Of a DNA stretch of 41,809 bases, positions 1 to 7,346 are shown one piece after another; position 1 is the first letter of the stretch; each line of letters begins with the position of its first letter. The notes beneath the pieces are model-generated. The model did not search any database and was not told the DNA's origin. It saw only the letters and a program-made list of their open reading frames with translations. This stretch comes from Bacteroidota bacterium (GTDB lineage Bacteria > Bacteroidota > Bacteroidia > Bacteroidales > Paludibacteraceae): positions 1-41,809 of the forward strand of contig JAFNAV010000025.1 of the NCBI GenBank assembly GCA_017860345.1, given 5' to 3'. The position numbers and the translations under genes were made by a program.

Positions 1-439
1 CCAGCAGGTTCACGTTTTGACCAATTTTCTGTTCGTAGCGCGAATTGAGATGCCGGTTAAGCAACGAAGCCTTTTCGTTGATAATTACTTTTGAGGTGTC
101 GGAGCGGAGGCGTTTTTTAAAGATGGGAACAGCTATAAAATCGAACCAATAACCAAAGGCAGTAAATAGCTTAAGCATGTAGGTGTCGGCCGATCCGAAA
201 AATTGAGGAACTCCATATCGGTCAATTAAAATTTTCATACGTTTGGCTAACTTTTTACTATCCCGTATTTGCGACGACTCGTCGAGGAGTTTCGATAGCA
301 ATGCCTTATCGTTAGGATTTTGAATCAGAATGGCATACTTCTTTTGTTCTTTGAGCTCGTCCGGGGTAATTTCTTTTTCCGATTTTTCGAGGAAAAGCTT
401 TCCCCATTCAATCACTTCTTGCGTTGTTACATTTTCCAT
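1..439 (-). CDS. putA: Bifunctional proline dehydrogenase / P5C dehydrogenase (PutA-like), N-terminal part
   Basis: The leftward frame opens at ATG 437-439 and runs off the window, so only about 146 N-terminal residues are visible. They are charged and helical and end in a pattern I recognise from the N-terminal segment of Bacteroidota proline dehydrogenase/glutamate-semialdehyde dehydrogenase fusions: YGVPQFF, a basic KKRLR segment, then LLNRHLNSRYEQ and NVNLL. In that family the protein oxidises proline to glutamate through P5C. Neither catalytic domain is in view, so the call rests on this segment alone. A possible -7 box and two inverted repeats lie upstream. Confidence 0.65.
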   Translation of the reverse strand, partial: MENVTTQEVIEWGKLFLEKSEKEITPDELKEQKKYAILIQNPNDKALLSKLLDESSQIRDSKKLAKRMKILIDRYGVPQFFGSADTYMLKLFTAFGYWFDFIAVPIFKKRLRSDTSKVIINEKASLLNRHLNSRYEQKIGQNVNLL

Positions 440-538
440 AAATAGCCTGCTTTGAGTCGTTTTAATATGTTTGATTTTATATTTTTGAACACAATATCAT
501 ACATAGATTTTGTTGTAGAAAAGATTTAGTTAACACAA

Positions 539-546
539 CAAACGTA
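539..546 (-). promoter_or_regulatory. Possible -7 box of the putA-like gene
   Basis: On the minus strand this reads TACGTTTG, matching the Bacteroidota TAnnTTTG box about 100 nt before the start codon. No TTTG is found at the usual -33 distance. The box lies in the left arm of the inverted repeat at 540-561, so a regulator bound there would cover it. Confidence 0.35.
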
Positions 547-561
547 TCTGACGATACGTTT
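540..561. repeat. Perfect 9-bp inverted repeat, 4-nt loop
   Basis: AAACGTATC and GATACGTTT are separated by TGAC. It could be an operator over the putA-like promoter or a leader hairpin. There is no clear T-tract terminator on the minus side. Confidence 0.6.
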
Positions 562-563
562 TT

Positions 564-599
564 CATAGCGTTGAAATTATCTTTCGGGATAACGCTATG
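564..599. repeat. 9-bp inverted repeat with nested inner pair
   Basis: CATAGCGTT (564-572) pairs with AACGCTATG (591-599), and GAAA/TTTC can pair inside the loop. It begins two bases after the preceding inverted repeat, so the two form a tandem structured unit upstream of the putA-like gene. Confidence 0.5.
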
Positions 600-937
600 T
601 GTTTTTAGTTCTACATCTTTTATTCAAAATTATGGTGCTGTGTGCTGAAAACATTTCAATAATAGTTGCTGTATACTTAGCTGTTAAATCGTCAAAATTT
701 TTTCCGAAAGATAGTAGAAAAGTTCGAAAAATGTATAAAAATGGATAAAATATTCCTGTATCATTTTTCAATTTTATCTTTTTAATGTTTTATTGAATCT
801 TAAAACAGAAAATCGAAACCTAAGCTCTGCTTTTGAGTGTAAATCTAAAAGATTAAAATGATAATCCTGACTTAATGTAAGTCGCGTCGGGGGTGGGTGA
901 GAGGTCAGGAATGATGACTTTTTATTGCGTGTTATGA

Positions 938-982
938 TAAAAATCCCGGACAAGGTAAAAATTTTACTGCCATGTCCGGGAT
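938..982 (-). terminator. Rho-independent terminator of the acyltransferase gene
   Basis: ATCCCGGACA (943-952) pairs perfectly with TGTCCGGGAT (973-982), with a further GTAAAA/TTTTAC pairing inside. Read on the minus strand the stem is followed by a T run (plus-strand A run 939-943). It lies about 30 bp past the stop codon at 1013. Confidence 0.85.
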
Positions 983-1012
983 AGATGTGTGGTTTGGAAT
1001 CGGGATTATAAT

Positions 1013-2359
1013 TTACGAAGCCTGTTGTACTATCTGTATAATTTCGTCATGTAGTTGCTTGATTTTTATAAGTTCCGGCGATTTTTGTTTTTCAAGTCTG
1101 CGATACCGTATTTTTGCCAGATGCCGTTGGTAGCCTCTATACCATTGGTATGATAACTTACCGAAAACGTATTGCAAAGGAATAATTAGTATGAGATTCC
1201 ATAGTTCGCCTCTGAACTTTCTGTAAATCAAAACACCCTGAATGAGATAAAAAACCGGAAAAGTAATCATTCCTAACCCGAACCTCAGAGAACTGATGCC
1301 ACCCGGAAAATTAATTTTCAGCAAATGCCTGATTAAGTCTGGTGTGAAAAAAGGGAACATATTGACAATGAATCCGATAACAAATACCGGAAGCGTTATC
1401 AGCAGCAGTAAGATGCTCATAAAAAGCTCTCTTCGTTTGTACTGTTTTTTTTCAAGCACCCACGATCGCAGATTTAATTTTTTGAGATGATCACGGTACT
1501 CGCTACAGATGGCGTCGAGTTTTTCTATCAACTCAGGGCGGTGTTTTTCTAACTTAAGTAGCTTTTCAGCAATCTTTTGGCGCGTAAAAAACCGGTTCAG
1601 CGTGTTGTTAGCGCTTGTAAGAAAATTGGTATTAGCTACTTCTGTTGCAGTTTCAAAGCAATCGTAATGCGATTCGGTAGCCAGATTCAGGGTTAACGAA
1701 CTCAAATCGTTGCTGAGCCTGTCGCGCAAATGATTGGTGGCTTTCACCGGATTACTGTTATATGTAATCATAAATTCCGATACCTCAATAGGTTTGCCTA
1801 CGTTGATAATCAGGTGTTTGCCGAATTTCTCAAAATCGCCAAAATCAATTCCTACCGGAACAATTTTTACTCCGGGTTCGGTGCCATATTTTTGCTGAGC
1901 AGTAAAAGCAATGCGGAAAATACCTTTTACTAATGGGCGAATTTTACGTTGTGAGCCCTGATTCCCTTCGGGCATGATACCCAACGCGCGATTGTTTTCC
2001 AATACTTCAACACATTTTTCAAAAATTCCATGATTCTTTTCCAGATTGCCTACACCATCGCGCATCCGAAACGCAGGCAATAATTTGCAGAAAGTCAGCA
2101 TTTGTCTGGTGGTTTTTTTCTTGAAATAATCGGCACGCGCCAGATAAACAATGGGCATCTTATGTGGCAAAGCTGATATAACAGCCAGCGGATCCATCAA
2201 CGCATTCAGATGGTTAGCAGCATAGATAACAGGTCCTTCGGCAGGGATATTTTCTTTCCCGTTGATTACATAATCGCCGTAGAATCCCCTGAAAGCTGTC
2301 ATCATATAACGCTTGACTAATCCGTACGATTGATTAAAATCGAAGATATTTTTCGACAT
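1013..2359 (-). CDS. PlsC-superfamily glycerophosphate acyltransferase, H-x5-D variant
   Basis: Probably transfers an acyl chain to glycerol-3-phosphate or lysophosphatidate at the inner membrane. The catalytic motif is NHLNALMDP, with five residues between His and Asp instead of the four of classical PlsC. A second motif, IMPEGNQGS, matches the EG block that binds the phosphate. Two or three hydrophobic helices occupy the C-terminal third and the tail is basic. I start at ATG 2357-2359 (MSKNIFDFNQ), 448 residues; an upstream ATG at 2434 would add 25 residues not expected of this family. It is single-gene, divergent from the AraC gene, and ends in a strong terminator. The exact substrate is not clear from sequence. 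Confidence 0.8.
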   Translation of the reverse strand: MSKNIFDFNQSYGLVKRYMMTAFRGFYGDYVINGKENIPAEGPVIYAANHLNALMDPLAVISALPHKMPIVYLARADYFKKKTTRQMLTFCKLLPAFRMRDGVGNLEKNHGIFEKCVEVLENNRALGIMPEGNQGSQRKIRPLVKGIFRIAFTAQQKYGTEPGVKIVPVGIDFGDFEKFGKHLIINVGKPIEVSEFMITYNSNPVKATNHLRDRLSNDLSSLTLNLATESHYDCFETATEVANTNFLTSANNTLNRFFTRQKIAEKLLKLEKHRPELIEKLDAICSEYRDHLKKLNLRSWVLEKKQYKRRELFMSILLLLITLPVFVIGFIVNMFPFFTPDLIRHLLKINFPGGISSLRFGLGMITFPVFYLIQGVLIYRKFRGELWNLILIIPLQYVFGKLSYQWYRGYQRHLAKIRYRRLEKQKSPELIKIKQLHDEIIQIVQQAS

Positions 2360-2565
2360 AGAAGGTGATATGATTAGTAAGTAAATAAAATTTAAAAAGA
2401 GATGCAAAGTATCCCTGTTACACAAAAATAACAAGAAACTCTTAAAATTGTGCTGTGTTTTTCATTAAGAATTTATAAAATCAATCTTTATTGAGTGAAA
2501 TCGGGTTTCAAACTGTTGTTTCTTTGGGTATAGTTCTTTTTAATCGAATATAATTCATTACCGCA

Positions 2566-2599
2566 TTTGTTCTTTAATTGTTTGAATTTTGTACCTTTG
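2566..2599 (+). promoter_or_regulatory. Promoter of the AraC-type gene
   Basis: TTTG at 2566-2569 and TACCTTTG at 2592-2599, separated by 22 bp, fit the Bacteroidota -33/-7 pattern. The -7 box ends four bases before ATG 2604, so initiation would fall on or next to the start codon and the mRNA would be leaderless or nearly so. Confidence 0.6.
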
Positions 2600-2603
2600 C
2601 TGC

Positions 2604-3512
2604 ATGGAAAAAATACTGACACTCGAAGAGTTCTATCGTGCTAAGCTCAATTTTATACCCGAAAATCTAAAAAAAGGTTTGGGGCATTTTAATGTTTTCA
2701 GTATCGACGAATGTATATGTAGTAAGAAAAAACCGGTGCCATACAGTCGTAAGGATTATTTTAAAATAACGCTGCTGAAAGGGAAATTCCGCATTCTGTA
2801 TGCCGACCGCACCTTAATCAGCGAAAAATATGCCCTGATTTTCAGCAATCCGATGATTCCTTATTCCTGGGAACCACAGGAGGATTCGCAAGCCGGGTAT
2901 TTTTGTATTTTTACCGAAGATTTTTTTAGTCAGTATGGCAATCTGAAGGAATATCCAATGTTTAAGCCCGGATATAACAAGGTGTTTATACTTACCGACG
3001 AACAGGTTGATGAGGTTGAAAAGCTCTATCATCGTATGTTTAAAGAAATTAATTCGGATTTTGAATATAAATATGATGTTATCAGAGGCTTGATATTTAA
3101 TCTGATACATGATGCTTTGAAAATGCAGCCCGCCGAAACAGCTGATTTGCCATCGTCTAATGCTGCTACGCGTATAACCTCCATGTTTGTAGAGCTGCTC
3201 GAACGGCAGTTTCCTATCGAAACGGCTGTACAACGACTGAAACTTCGTTCCCCGGTGGATTATTCCGAACATCTTTCAGTCCATGTTAACCATCTGAACC
3301 GCAGTTTGAAGGAAATTACCGGTAAAACCACTTCGCAGCTAATTGGCGAAAGGCTTACGCAGGAGGCGCGTATGTTGTTGCGCCACACCAACTGGAATAT
3401 CTCGGAAATAGGTTTTTGCCTTGGTTTCGATGAATCATCACATTTCATTAACTTTTTCAGAAAAAACACTAACGAAAGTCCTAAATCTTATCGTGATAGG
3501 ATGATTGTTTGA
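2604..3512 (+). CDS. AraC family transcriptional regulator
   Basis: 302 residues starting at ATG 2604 (MEKILTLEEF), just behind a -7 box; the next upstream ATG at 2589 would lie inside that promoter. The N-terminal ~170 residues look like an AraC-type cupin sensor region. The C-terminal ~100 residues carry the double helix-turn-helix: HVNHLNRSLKEITGKTTSQL, then WNISEIGFCLGFDESSHFI and the closing FFRKNTNESPKSYR, typical of this family. It sits directly upstream of a same-strand MFS transporter and an aldo/keto reductase, so it plausibly controls them; this is inferred from position only. Confidence 0.9.
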   Translation: MEKILTLEEFYRAKLNFIPENLKKGLGHFNVFSIDECICSKKKPVPYSRKDYFKITLLKGKFRILYADRTLISEKYALIFSNPMIPYSWEPQEDSQAGYFCIFTEDFFSQYGNLKEYPMFKPGYNKVFILTDEQVDEVEKLYHRMFKEINSDFEYKYDVIRGLIFNLIHDALKMQPAETADLPSSNAATRITSMFVELLERQFPIETAVQRLKLRSPVDYSEHLSVHVNHLNRSLKEITGKTTSQLIGERLTQEARMLLRHTNWNISEIGFCLGFDESSHFINFFRKNTNESPKSYRDRMIV

Positions 3513-3564
3513 TTTTTGTAATTTTTGGTTTGAATATTATAAATAGATACACATTTTTTACGAT

Positions 3565-3572
3565 TACTTTTG
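3565..3572 (+). promoter_or_regulatory. Possible -7 box of the MFS gene
   Basis: TACTTTTG fits TAnnTTTG and lies about 100 bp before the MFS start codon. No TTTG at the proper -33 distance was found, so the call is tentative. Confidence 0.4.
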
Positions 3573-3675
3573 CATTGTTTTTTTGATGCATTAATTTTCT
3601 AATGAATCTTATCTTTTAACCATTTTTTTATTTATCAAAATTTCAAACCTGATATTTATTTCAGAATGTATTGAT

Positions 3676-4863
3676 ATGAATCCAAATAAAACAAATAAAA
3701 TCCCCGCATATCTGATTATGCTTATGGCTGTATCGGCAGGTATTACAGTGGCTAATATTTATTACAACCAACCTATCCTGAAAGAGATAGCCTCGGAATT
3801 TGGTGTAAATGAGGCCAGTGCCGGACTTATTCCTATGCTTTCGCAGATAGGTTATGGGTTGGGGCTTTTTTTTATAACTCCGCTGGGCGATAAGGTTAAC
3901 AAGAAAACCTTGATAGTCAGTTTGCAGTTTTTGCTGATATCCGCATTGGTGCTTTTCTATTTTTCGGCTTCCATTGTACATGTATGGATACTTAGCGTAT
4001 TGATTGGACTGTTTACTGTTTCGGTACAGGTGATAATGCCCATGGCGGCCGGCCTTAACCCTGAACAACGGGGCAAAAATGTAGGAATTGTTTTCACGGG
4101 ATTGCTTATTGGTATACTTGCTGCCAGAGTTTTTAGTGGCGCCATAGCCGATTGGCTGGGCTGGCGCAATGTTTATTTGGTGTCGCTCGTTGCTGTTGGG
4201 CTTACAACTGTTTTGCTAACCCTTTATTTACCAGCCGCCCGACCAAATTTTGAGGGAAGTTACCCAAAATTACTTGCTTCGGCTTTGCAGCAGTTTGGGC
4301 GTTTTAAACTTCTGCGGCGCTTGTCTTTTATCGGCATTTTGCAGTTTGGGCTTTTATCTGCTTTTTGGACAACACTCACTTTCCACCTCGGCAGCAGCCC
4401 GTTTAATTTTGGAAGCGGAACCATCGGTTTGTTTGGTATAGTAGCGGTAGCAGGGGCGCTTGTGGCACCAATCATGGGGAAAAAAGCCGATGCAGGCGGT
4501 GTTACACGGGTGCGTTTTCTGGCCATCGGGCTCATTATTTTCAGTGTGCTTATCATGTGGTTTTTTCAGCATTCAGTTGTGGCTATGGTAGTAGGTGTGT
4601 TGCTGTTAGATATTGGTGCTCAATCTATACAGGTGAGCAATGTGGCTCTGATGTATACGCTCGATGAGTCATCGCATAGTAGGATCAACACCATTTACAT
4701 GACCTTATTCTTTACCGGAGGAGCGCTTGGAACATTGGCCGGCATCTTGTGTTGGCAGTTTGGCGGCTGGAATTGGGTTATGATAGAAATGCTTGTTTCT
4801 GCTATAGGGGTTATATTATTGTTGAATAATGAAAGAAAAGAGGTGGGTTCAACGGTAAAATGA
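3676..4863 (+). CDS. MFS transporter, DHA1/YnfM-like exporter
   Basis: 395 residues with about 12 hydrophobic segments, the usual size for a 12-TM major facilitator. TM1 ends in the ANIYYNQPIL signature of the YnfM-type subgroup, and the loop between TM2 and TM3 carries the motif-A variant PLGDKVNKKTL. Members are inner-membrane proton-driven exporters of small molecules or drugs; the substrate cannot be read from sequence. The gene follows the AraC regulator and precedes an aldo/keto reductase 67 bp downstream, suggesting a small regulated detoxification or efflux unit (inference). Confidence 0.85.
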   Translation: MNPNKTNKIPAYLIMLMAVSAGITVANIYYNQPILKEIASEFGVNEASAGLIPMLSQIGYGLGLFFITPLGDKVNKKTLIVSLQFLLISALVLFYFSASIVHVWILSVLIGLFTVSVQVIMPMAAGLNPEQRGKNVGIVFTGLLIGILAARVFSGAIADWLGWRNVYLVSLVAVGLTTVLLTLYLPAARPNFEGSYPKLLASALQQFGRFKLLRRLSFIGILQFGLLSAFWTTLTFHLGSSPFNFGSGTIGLFGIVAVAGALVAPIMGKKADAGGVTRVRFLAIGLIIFSVLIMWFFQHSVVAMVVGVLLLDIGAQSIQVSNVALMYTLDESSHSRINTIYMTLFFTGGALGTLAGILCWQFGGWNWVMIEMLVSAIGVILLLNNERKEVGSTVK

Positions 4864-4930
4864 ATTTTAAAAAAAATCAATAAATAACGCCGGTTTTTTC
4901 TTTAAATTCCGGCATAAATATCTATCAAAA

Positions 4931-5944
4931 ATGAAATATAAATTATTAGGAAATACGGGATTGAAAGTATCGGAACTCTGTTTGGGTACGATGACTTTTG
5001 GTGGCAAAGGAATGTGGACAGCCATAGGAACACTGCCGCAGGAATCAGTGAATGAATTGGTCAAACAATCGGTAGATGCGGGTATAAATTTTATTGATAC
5101 TGCTAATGTTTACAGCGAAGGTTTGAGTGAAAAAATGACCGGGCAGGCCATACGCGATCTTGGACTGAACCGCGATGATTTGGTGATAGCTACCAAAGTG
5201 GCCGGAATGATGGGGACAGGGCCTAATCAGGCCGGTTTAACGCGCAAACATATTTTGCAACAGGCCGATGAGAGTTTACAGCGTTTGGGTACGGAATATG
5301 TTGATTTGTACCAGATTCACGCTTTTGATCCGATAACGCCTGTAGAAGAAACGCTCGATGCTCTCGACTCATTGGTAAAAGCCGGCAAGGTGCGCTATAT
5401 TGGATGTTCCAATCTGGCAGCATGGCAAATTATGAAAGCTCTGGGAGTTTCGGAACAGCGCCGATTGGCTAAGTTCGTATCTTTGCAGGCTTATTATACC
5501 ATTGCCGGACGCGATTTGGAACGTGAAATTGTGCCGCTTCTGCTTGATCAAAAACTGGGTTTGCTTGTGTGGAGTCCGCTGGCGGGTGGTTTCCTGAGCG
5601 GAAAATATACCCGCGAGGCCGATGCTACCGAGGGTAGACGCAAAAACTTTGATTTTCCTCCTGTGAATAAAGAAAAAGCTTTTGATATTATAGATGTAAT
5701 GGCCGAAATTGCCGGTGCAAAAGGACTAACGGTTGCCCGGATTGCACTGGCATGGTTACTGCATCAGCCGGTTGTAACGTCGGTAATTATTGGTGCCAAT
5801 AACCCGGAGCAATTACAGGATAACCTGAAAGCTGCTGATGTTACCCTGTCAGCCGAAGAGTTAGCAATGCTCGATGCTGCAAGTAAACTACCTGCCGAAT
5901 ATCCCGGCTGGATGCTTGAAAGACAGAGTGCTTATCGAAAATAG
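4931..5944 (+). CDS. NADPH-dependent aldo/keto reductase (IolS/YajO-like)
   Basis: 337 residues, full length for the family. It has the complete AKR catalytic tetrad: Asp56 and Tyr61 in FIDTANVYSEG, Lys89 in VIATKV and His130 in LYQIHAFD. A cofactor-binding stretch VIIGANNPEQL lies near the C-terminus. Such cytoplasmic enzymes reduce aldehydes and ketones with NADPH; the physiological substrate is unknown. Start at ATG 4931 gives the canonical MKYKLLGNTGLKVS opening. It is followed by a hairpin terminator. Confidence 0.9.
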   Translation: MKYKLLGNTGLKVSELCLGTMTFGGKGMWTAIGTLPQESVNELVKQSVDAGINFIDTANVYSEGLSEKMTGQAIRDLGLNRDDLVIATKVAGMMGTGPNQAGLTRKHILQQADESLQRLGTEYVDLYQIHAFDPITPVEETLDALDSLVKAGKVRYIGCSNLAAWQIMKALGVSEQRRLAKFVSLQAYYTIAGRDLEREIVPLLLDQKLGLLVWSPLAGGFLSGKYTREADATEGRRKNFDFPPVNKEKAFDIIDVMAEIAGAKGLTVARIALAWLLHQPVVTSVIIGANNPEQLQDNLKAADVTLSAEELAMLDAASKLPAEYPGWMLERQSAYRK

Positions 5945-5960
5945 AAATTCAAACAACACG

Positions 5961-5994
5961 AACGGGGTATGACTACGAAAAGCCATATCCCGTT
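5961..5994 (+). terminator. Terminator after the aldo/keto reductase gene
   Basis: AACGGGGTATG (5961-5971) pairs with CATATCCCGTT (5984-5994), 11 bp with one G-T pair. It is followed by a weak T-rich tail (TATTGTTTC). It lies 16 bp past the stop and between convergent genes. Confidence 0.6.
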
Positions 5995-6037
5995 TATTGT
6001 TTCGGGTTAATTTTTTTAAGAGTGAAAATTCAATTCG

Positions 6038-6355
6038 CTACATCCATTTAAGAAAGCTATAGTGTTTACGACTGTCGAGATAGTTCATGTTGGTTTGGTT
6101 GGTATAAGCTTCTCTTTCGAATGAAATGTTTCTGTAAGCGCGGTTTTTAAACCGGATTAGTCGGACTAACCATTCTACAATATAAAAAAGGTAGAAAAAA
6201 ATAAATCCGAGTTCAATTATCTGTGCGGTATGAATTTTTTCATGATTAATAACTTCCTCGGTAATTTCAGCATCGGATTTTACCCAAAGAATACCACATA
6301 AGTTGATGGCTCTGAATCCTTTGAATGGAATAAACAGGTTTCTGATGATGAACAT
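6038..6355 (-). CDS. Small membrane protein with an HExxH metallopeptidase-like motif
   Basis: 105 residues. Residues ~37-43 read NHEKIHT, containing HEKIH, a zincin-type HExxH motif. A hydrophobic segment LGFIFFYLFYIVEWLVRL follows, and FEREAY near residue 80 could supply a third acidic ligand, as in membrane zincins such as the M56 group. It is far shorter than any characterised M56 protease, so it may be a minimal or inactive relative. It is the last gene of a leftward operon, 50 bp after the winged-helix regulator. I recognise it as a small Bacteroidota conserved protein, without an assigned function. Confidence 0.7.
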   Translation of the reverse strand: MFIIRNLFIPFKGFRAINLCGILWVKSDAEITEEVINHEKIHTAQIIELGFIFFYLFYIVEWLVRLIRFKNRAYRNISFEREAYTNQTNMNYLDSRKHYSFLKWM

Positions 6356-6405
6356 ATTGATTCTGTCTTAACGGTGTTGGTAAACAGATTAAAAATTGCC
6401 AATAC

Positions 6406-6693
6406 TTATTTTTTTGTAATATAGCTTTGAATAGCTTCCACGTATTCCCGAAAAGCAGTAACTCCCAGCGCCGTTATTTTGCAGGTGGTACATGGCATTT
6501 TTCCTTTATATCCTTTTTCGATAGAGATATAGCCCGCCTGCGATAGTTTGTCTAACTGAACACTCAGATTGCCGGCAGTAGTACCTGTTTGCTTCCGTAT
6601 ATAAGTGAAATCAGCACTTTCAACACTGATGAGAATAGACATCACCCCAAGCCTCAATTCGCTATGCAATAAAGGATTCAGCTCTTTAAACAT
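6406..6693 (-). CDS. Winged-helix transcriptional regulator (HTH_34 / MarR-like)
   Basis: 95 residues covering a single winged-helix domain: ELRLGVMSIL, then the recognition region TTAGNLSVQLDKLSQAGYI and the wing IEKGYKGKMPCTTCKITA. This matches the short ArsR/MarR-like regulators (PF13601 type) that are paired with membrane proteins. The start codon overlaps the preceding gene by 8 bp (6686-6693), indicating translational coupling. A CTTC pair in the wing could be redox- or metal-sensitive, but that is speculation. It is a candidate ligand for the perfect dyad in the operon promoter at 10210-10224. Confidence 0.85.
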   Translation of the reverse strand: MFKELNPLLHSELRLGVMSILISVESADFTYIRKQTGTTAGNLSVQLDKLSQAGYISIEKGYKGKMPCTTCKITALGVTAFREYVEAIQSYITKK

Positions 6694-7288
6694 GTTTCTT
6701 TGTTTTGATGTTCAGCATGTGACCCGGAATTACATCCATTGCTAAGAAGGCCAATGCGAATGTCAGCATTTTTACATCATATATTTTAATCAGATAATGA
6801 ACGGCACCGATGAGTATGGCAAAAATACCACCTATAACTAATGGCTTGAATTCAATGATCAGGCCTGTTAGTATGCTTCCTATCGACATGATAAGAATTA
6901 TGATAAATAAAATAGGAAACGACCACATAACGTTAAATATAGACAGTGCTGATAAAAGAAATCCGGTAAGCCCCAAAACTATCCATACCTGTTTGATGAT
7001 TTTATCGATGTATGTTCTGACTCCCAAATTGTTTCGTTTGCGGAGAATTATAAAGGGCAAACCGCATACCGGAATTGCAAACCAAAGATAGTTCCAGTGT
7101 GGATTATTGGTTATGCGCAAAGCCAACCATACAGCTATTGTTGTAAATATTGTGATGTACCCCCAGGATAAAAATATTCTACCTGAGCCAAGTTCCAGTT
7201 TCTGCTGCGTGTTCTGAATCATTTGGGCTATTAGCGCCAGACTTTCTTTTTCGTCAATTGGCCTGTCCTGCATTTCTTTGTTTCTCAT
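6686..7288 (-). CDS. Integral membrane protein partnered with the winged-helix regulator
   Basis: 200 residues: a charged cytoplasmic N-terminus of about 35 residues, then about six hydrophobic segments in three hairpin-like pairs, ending in a basic KTKK tail. I do not recognise a catalytic motif. It shares 8 bp with the regulator gene, a gene pair recurrent in Bacteroidota, where the membrane protein may sense a signal or be the regulated product. Start at 7288; the internal ATG for MQDRPIDEKE is an alternative. Confidence 0.7.
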   Translation of the reverse strand: MRNKEMQDRPIDEKESLALIAQMIQNTQQKLELGSGRIFLSWGYITIFTTIAVWLALRITNNPHWNYLWFAIPVCGLPFIILRKRNNLGVRTYIDKIIKQVWIVLGLTGFLLSALSIFNVMWSFPILFIIILIMSIGSILTGLIIEFKPLVIGGIFAILIGAVHYLIKIYDVKMLTFALAFLAMDVIPGHMLNIKTKKHV

Positions 7289-7346
7289 AAAAATTAGTTG
7301 TTGTATGAAAAATGATTGTAAAGCTAATAAATTATCTTTTAACTCA

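Larger units (their letters stand above)
440..1012. other. Non-coding interval rich in inverted repeats
   Basis: This stretch of about 570 bp between the putA-like start and the acyltransferase stop has no convincing reading frame. It holds a 9-bp inverted repeat with a 4-nt loop (540-561), a second 9-bp inverted repeat (564-572 with 591-599) whose loop contains a nested GAAA/TTTC pair, a small hairpin GACTTA/TAAGTC (869-883) inside a 7-bp inverted repeat (865-871 with 904-910), and the acyltransferase terminator (938-982). The middle part (600-860) is AT-rich and I see nothing in it. Confidence 0.6.
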
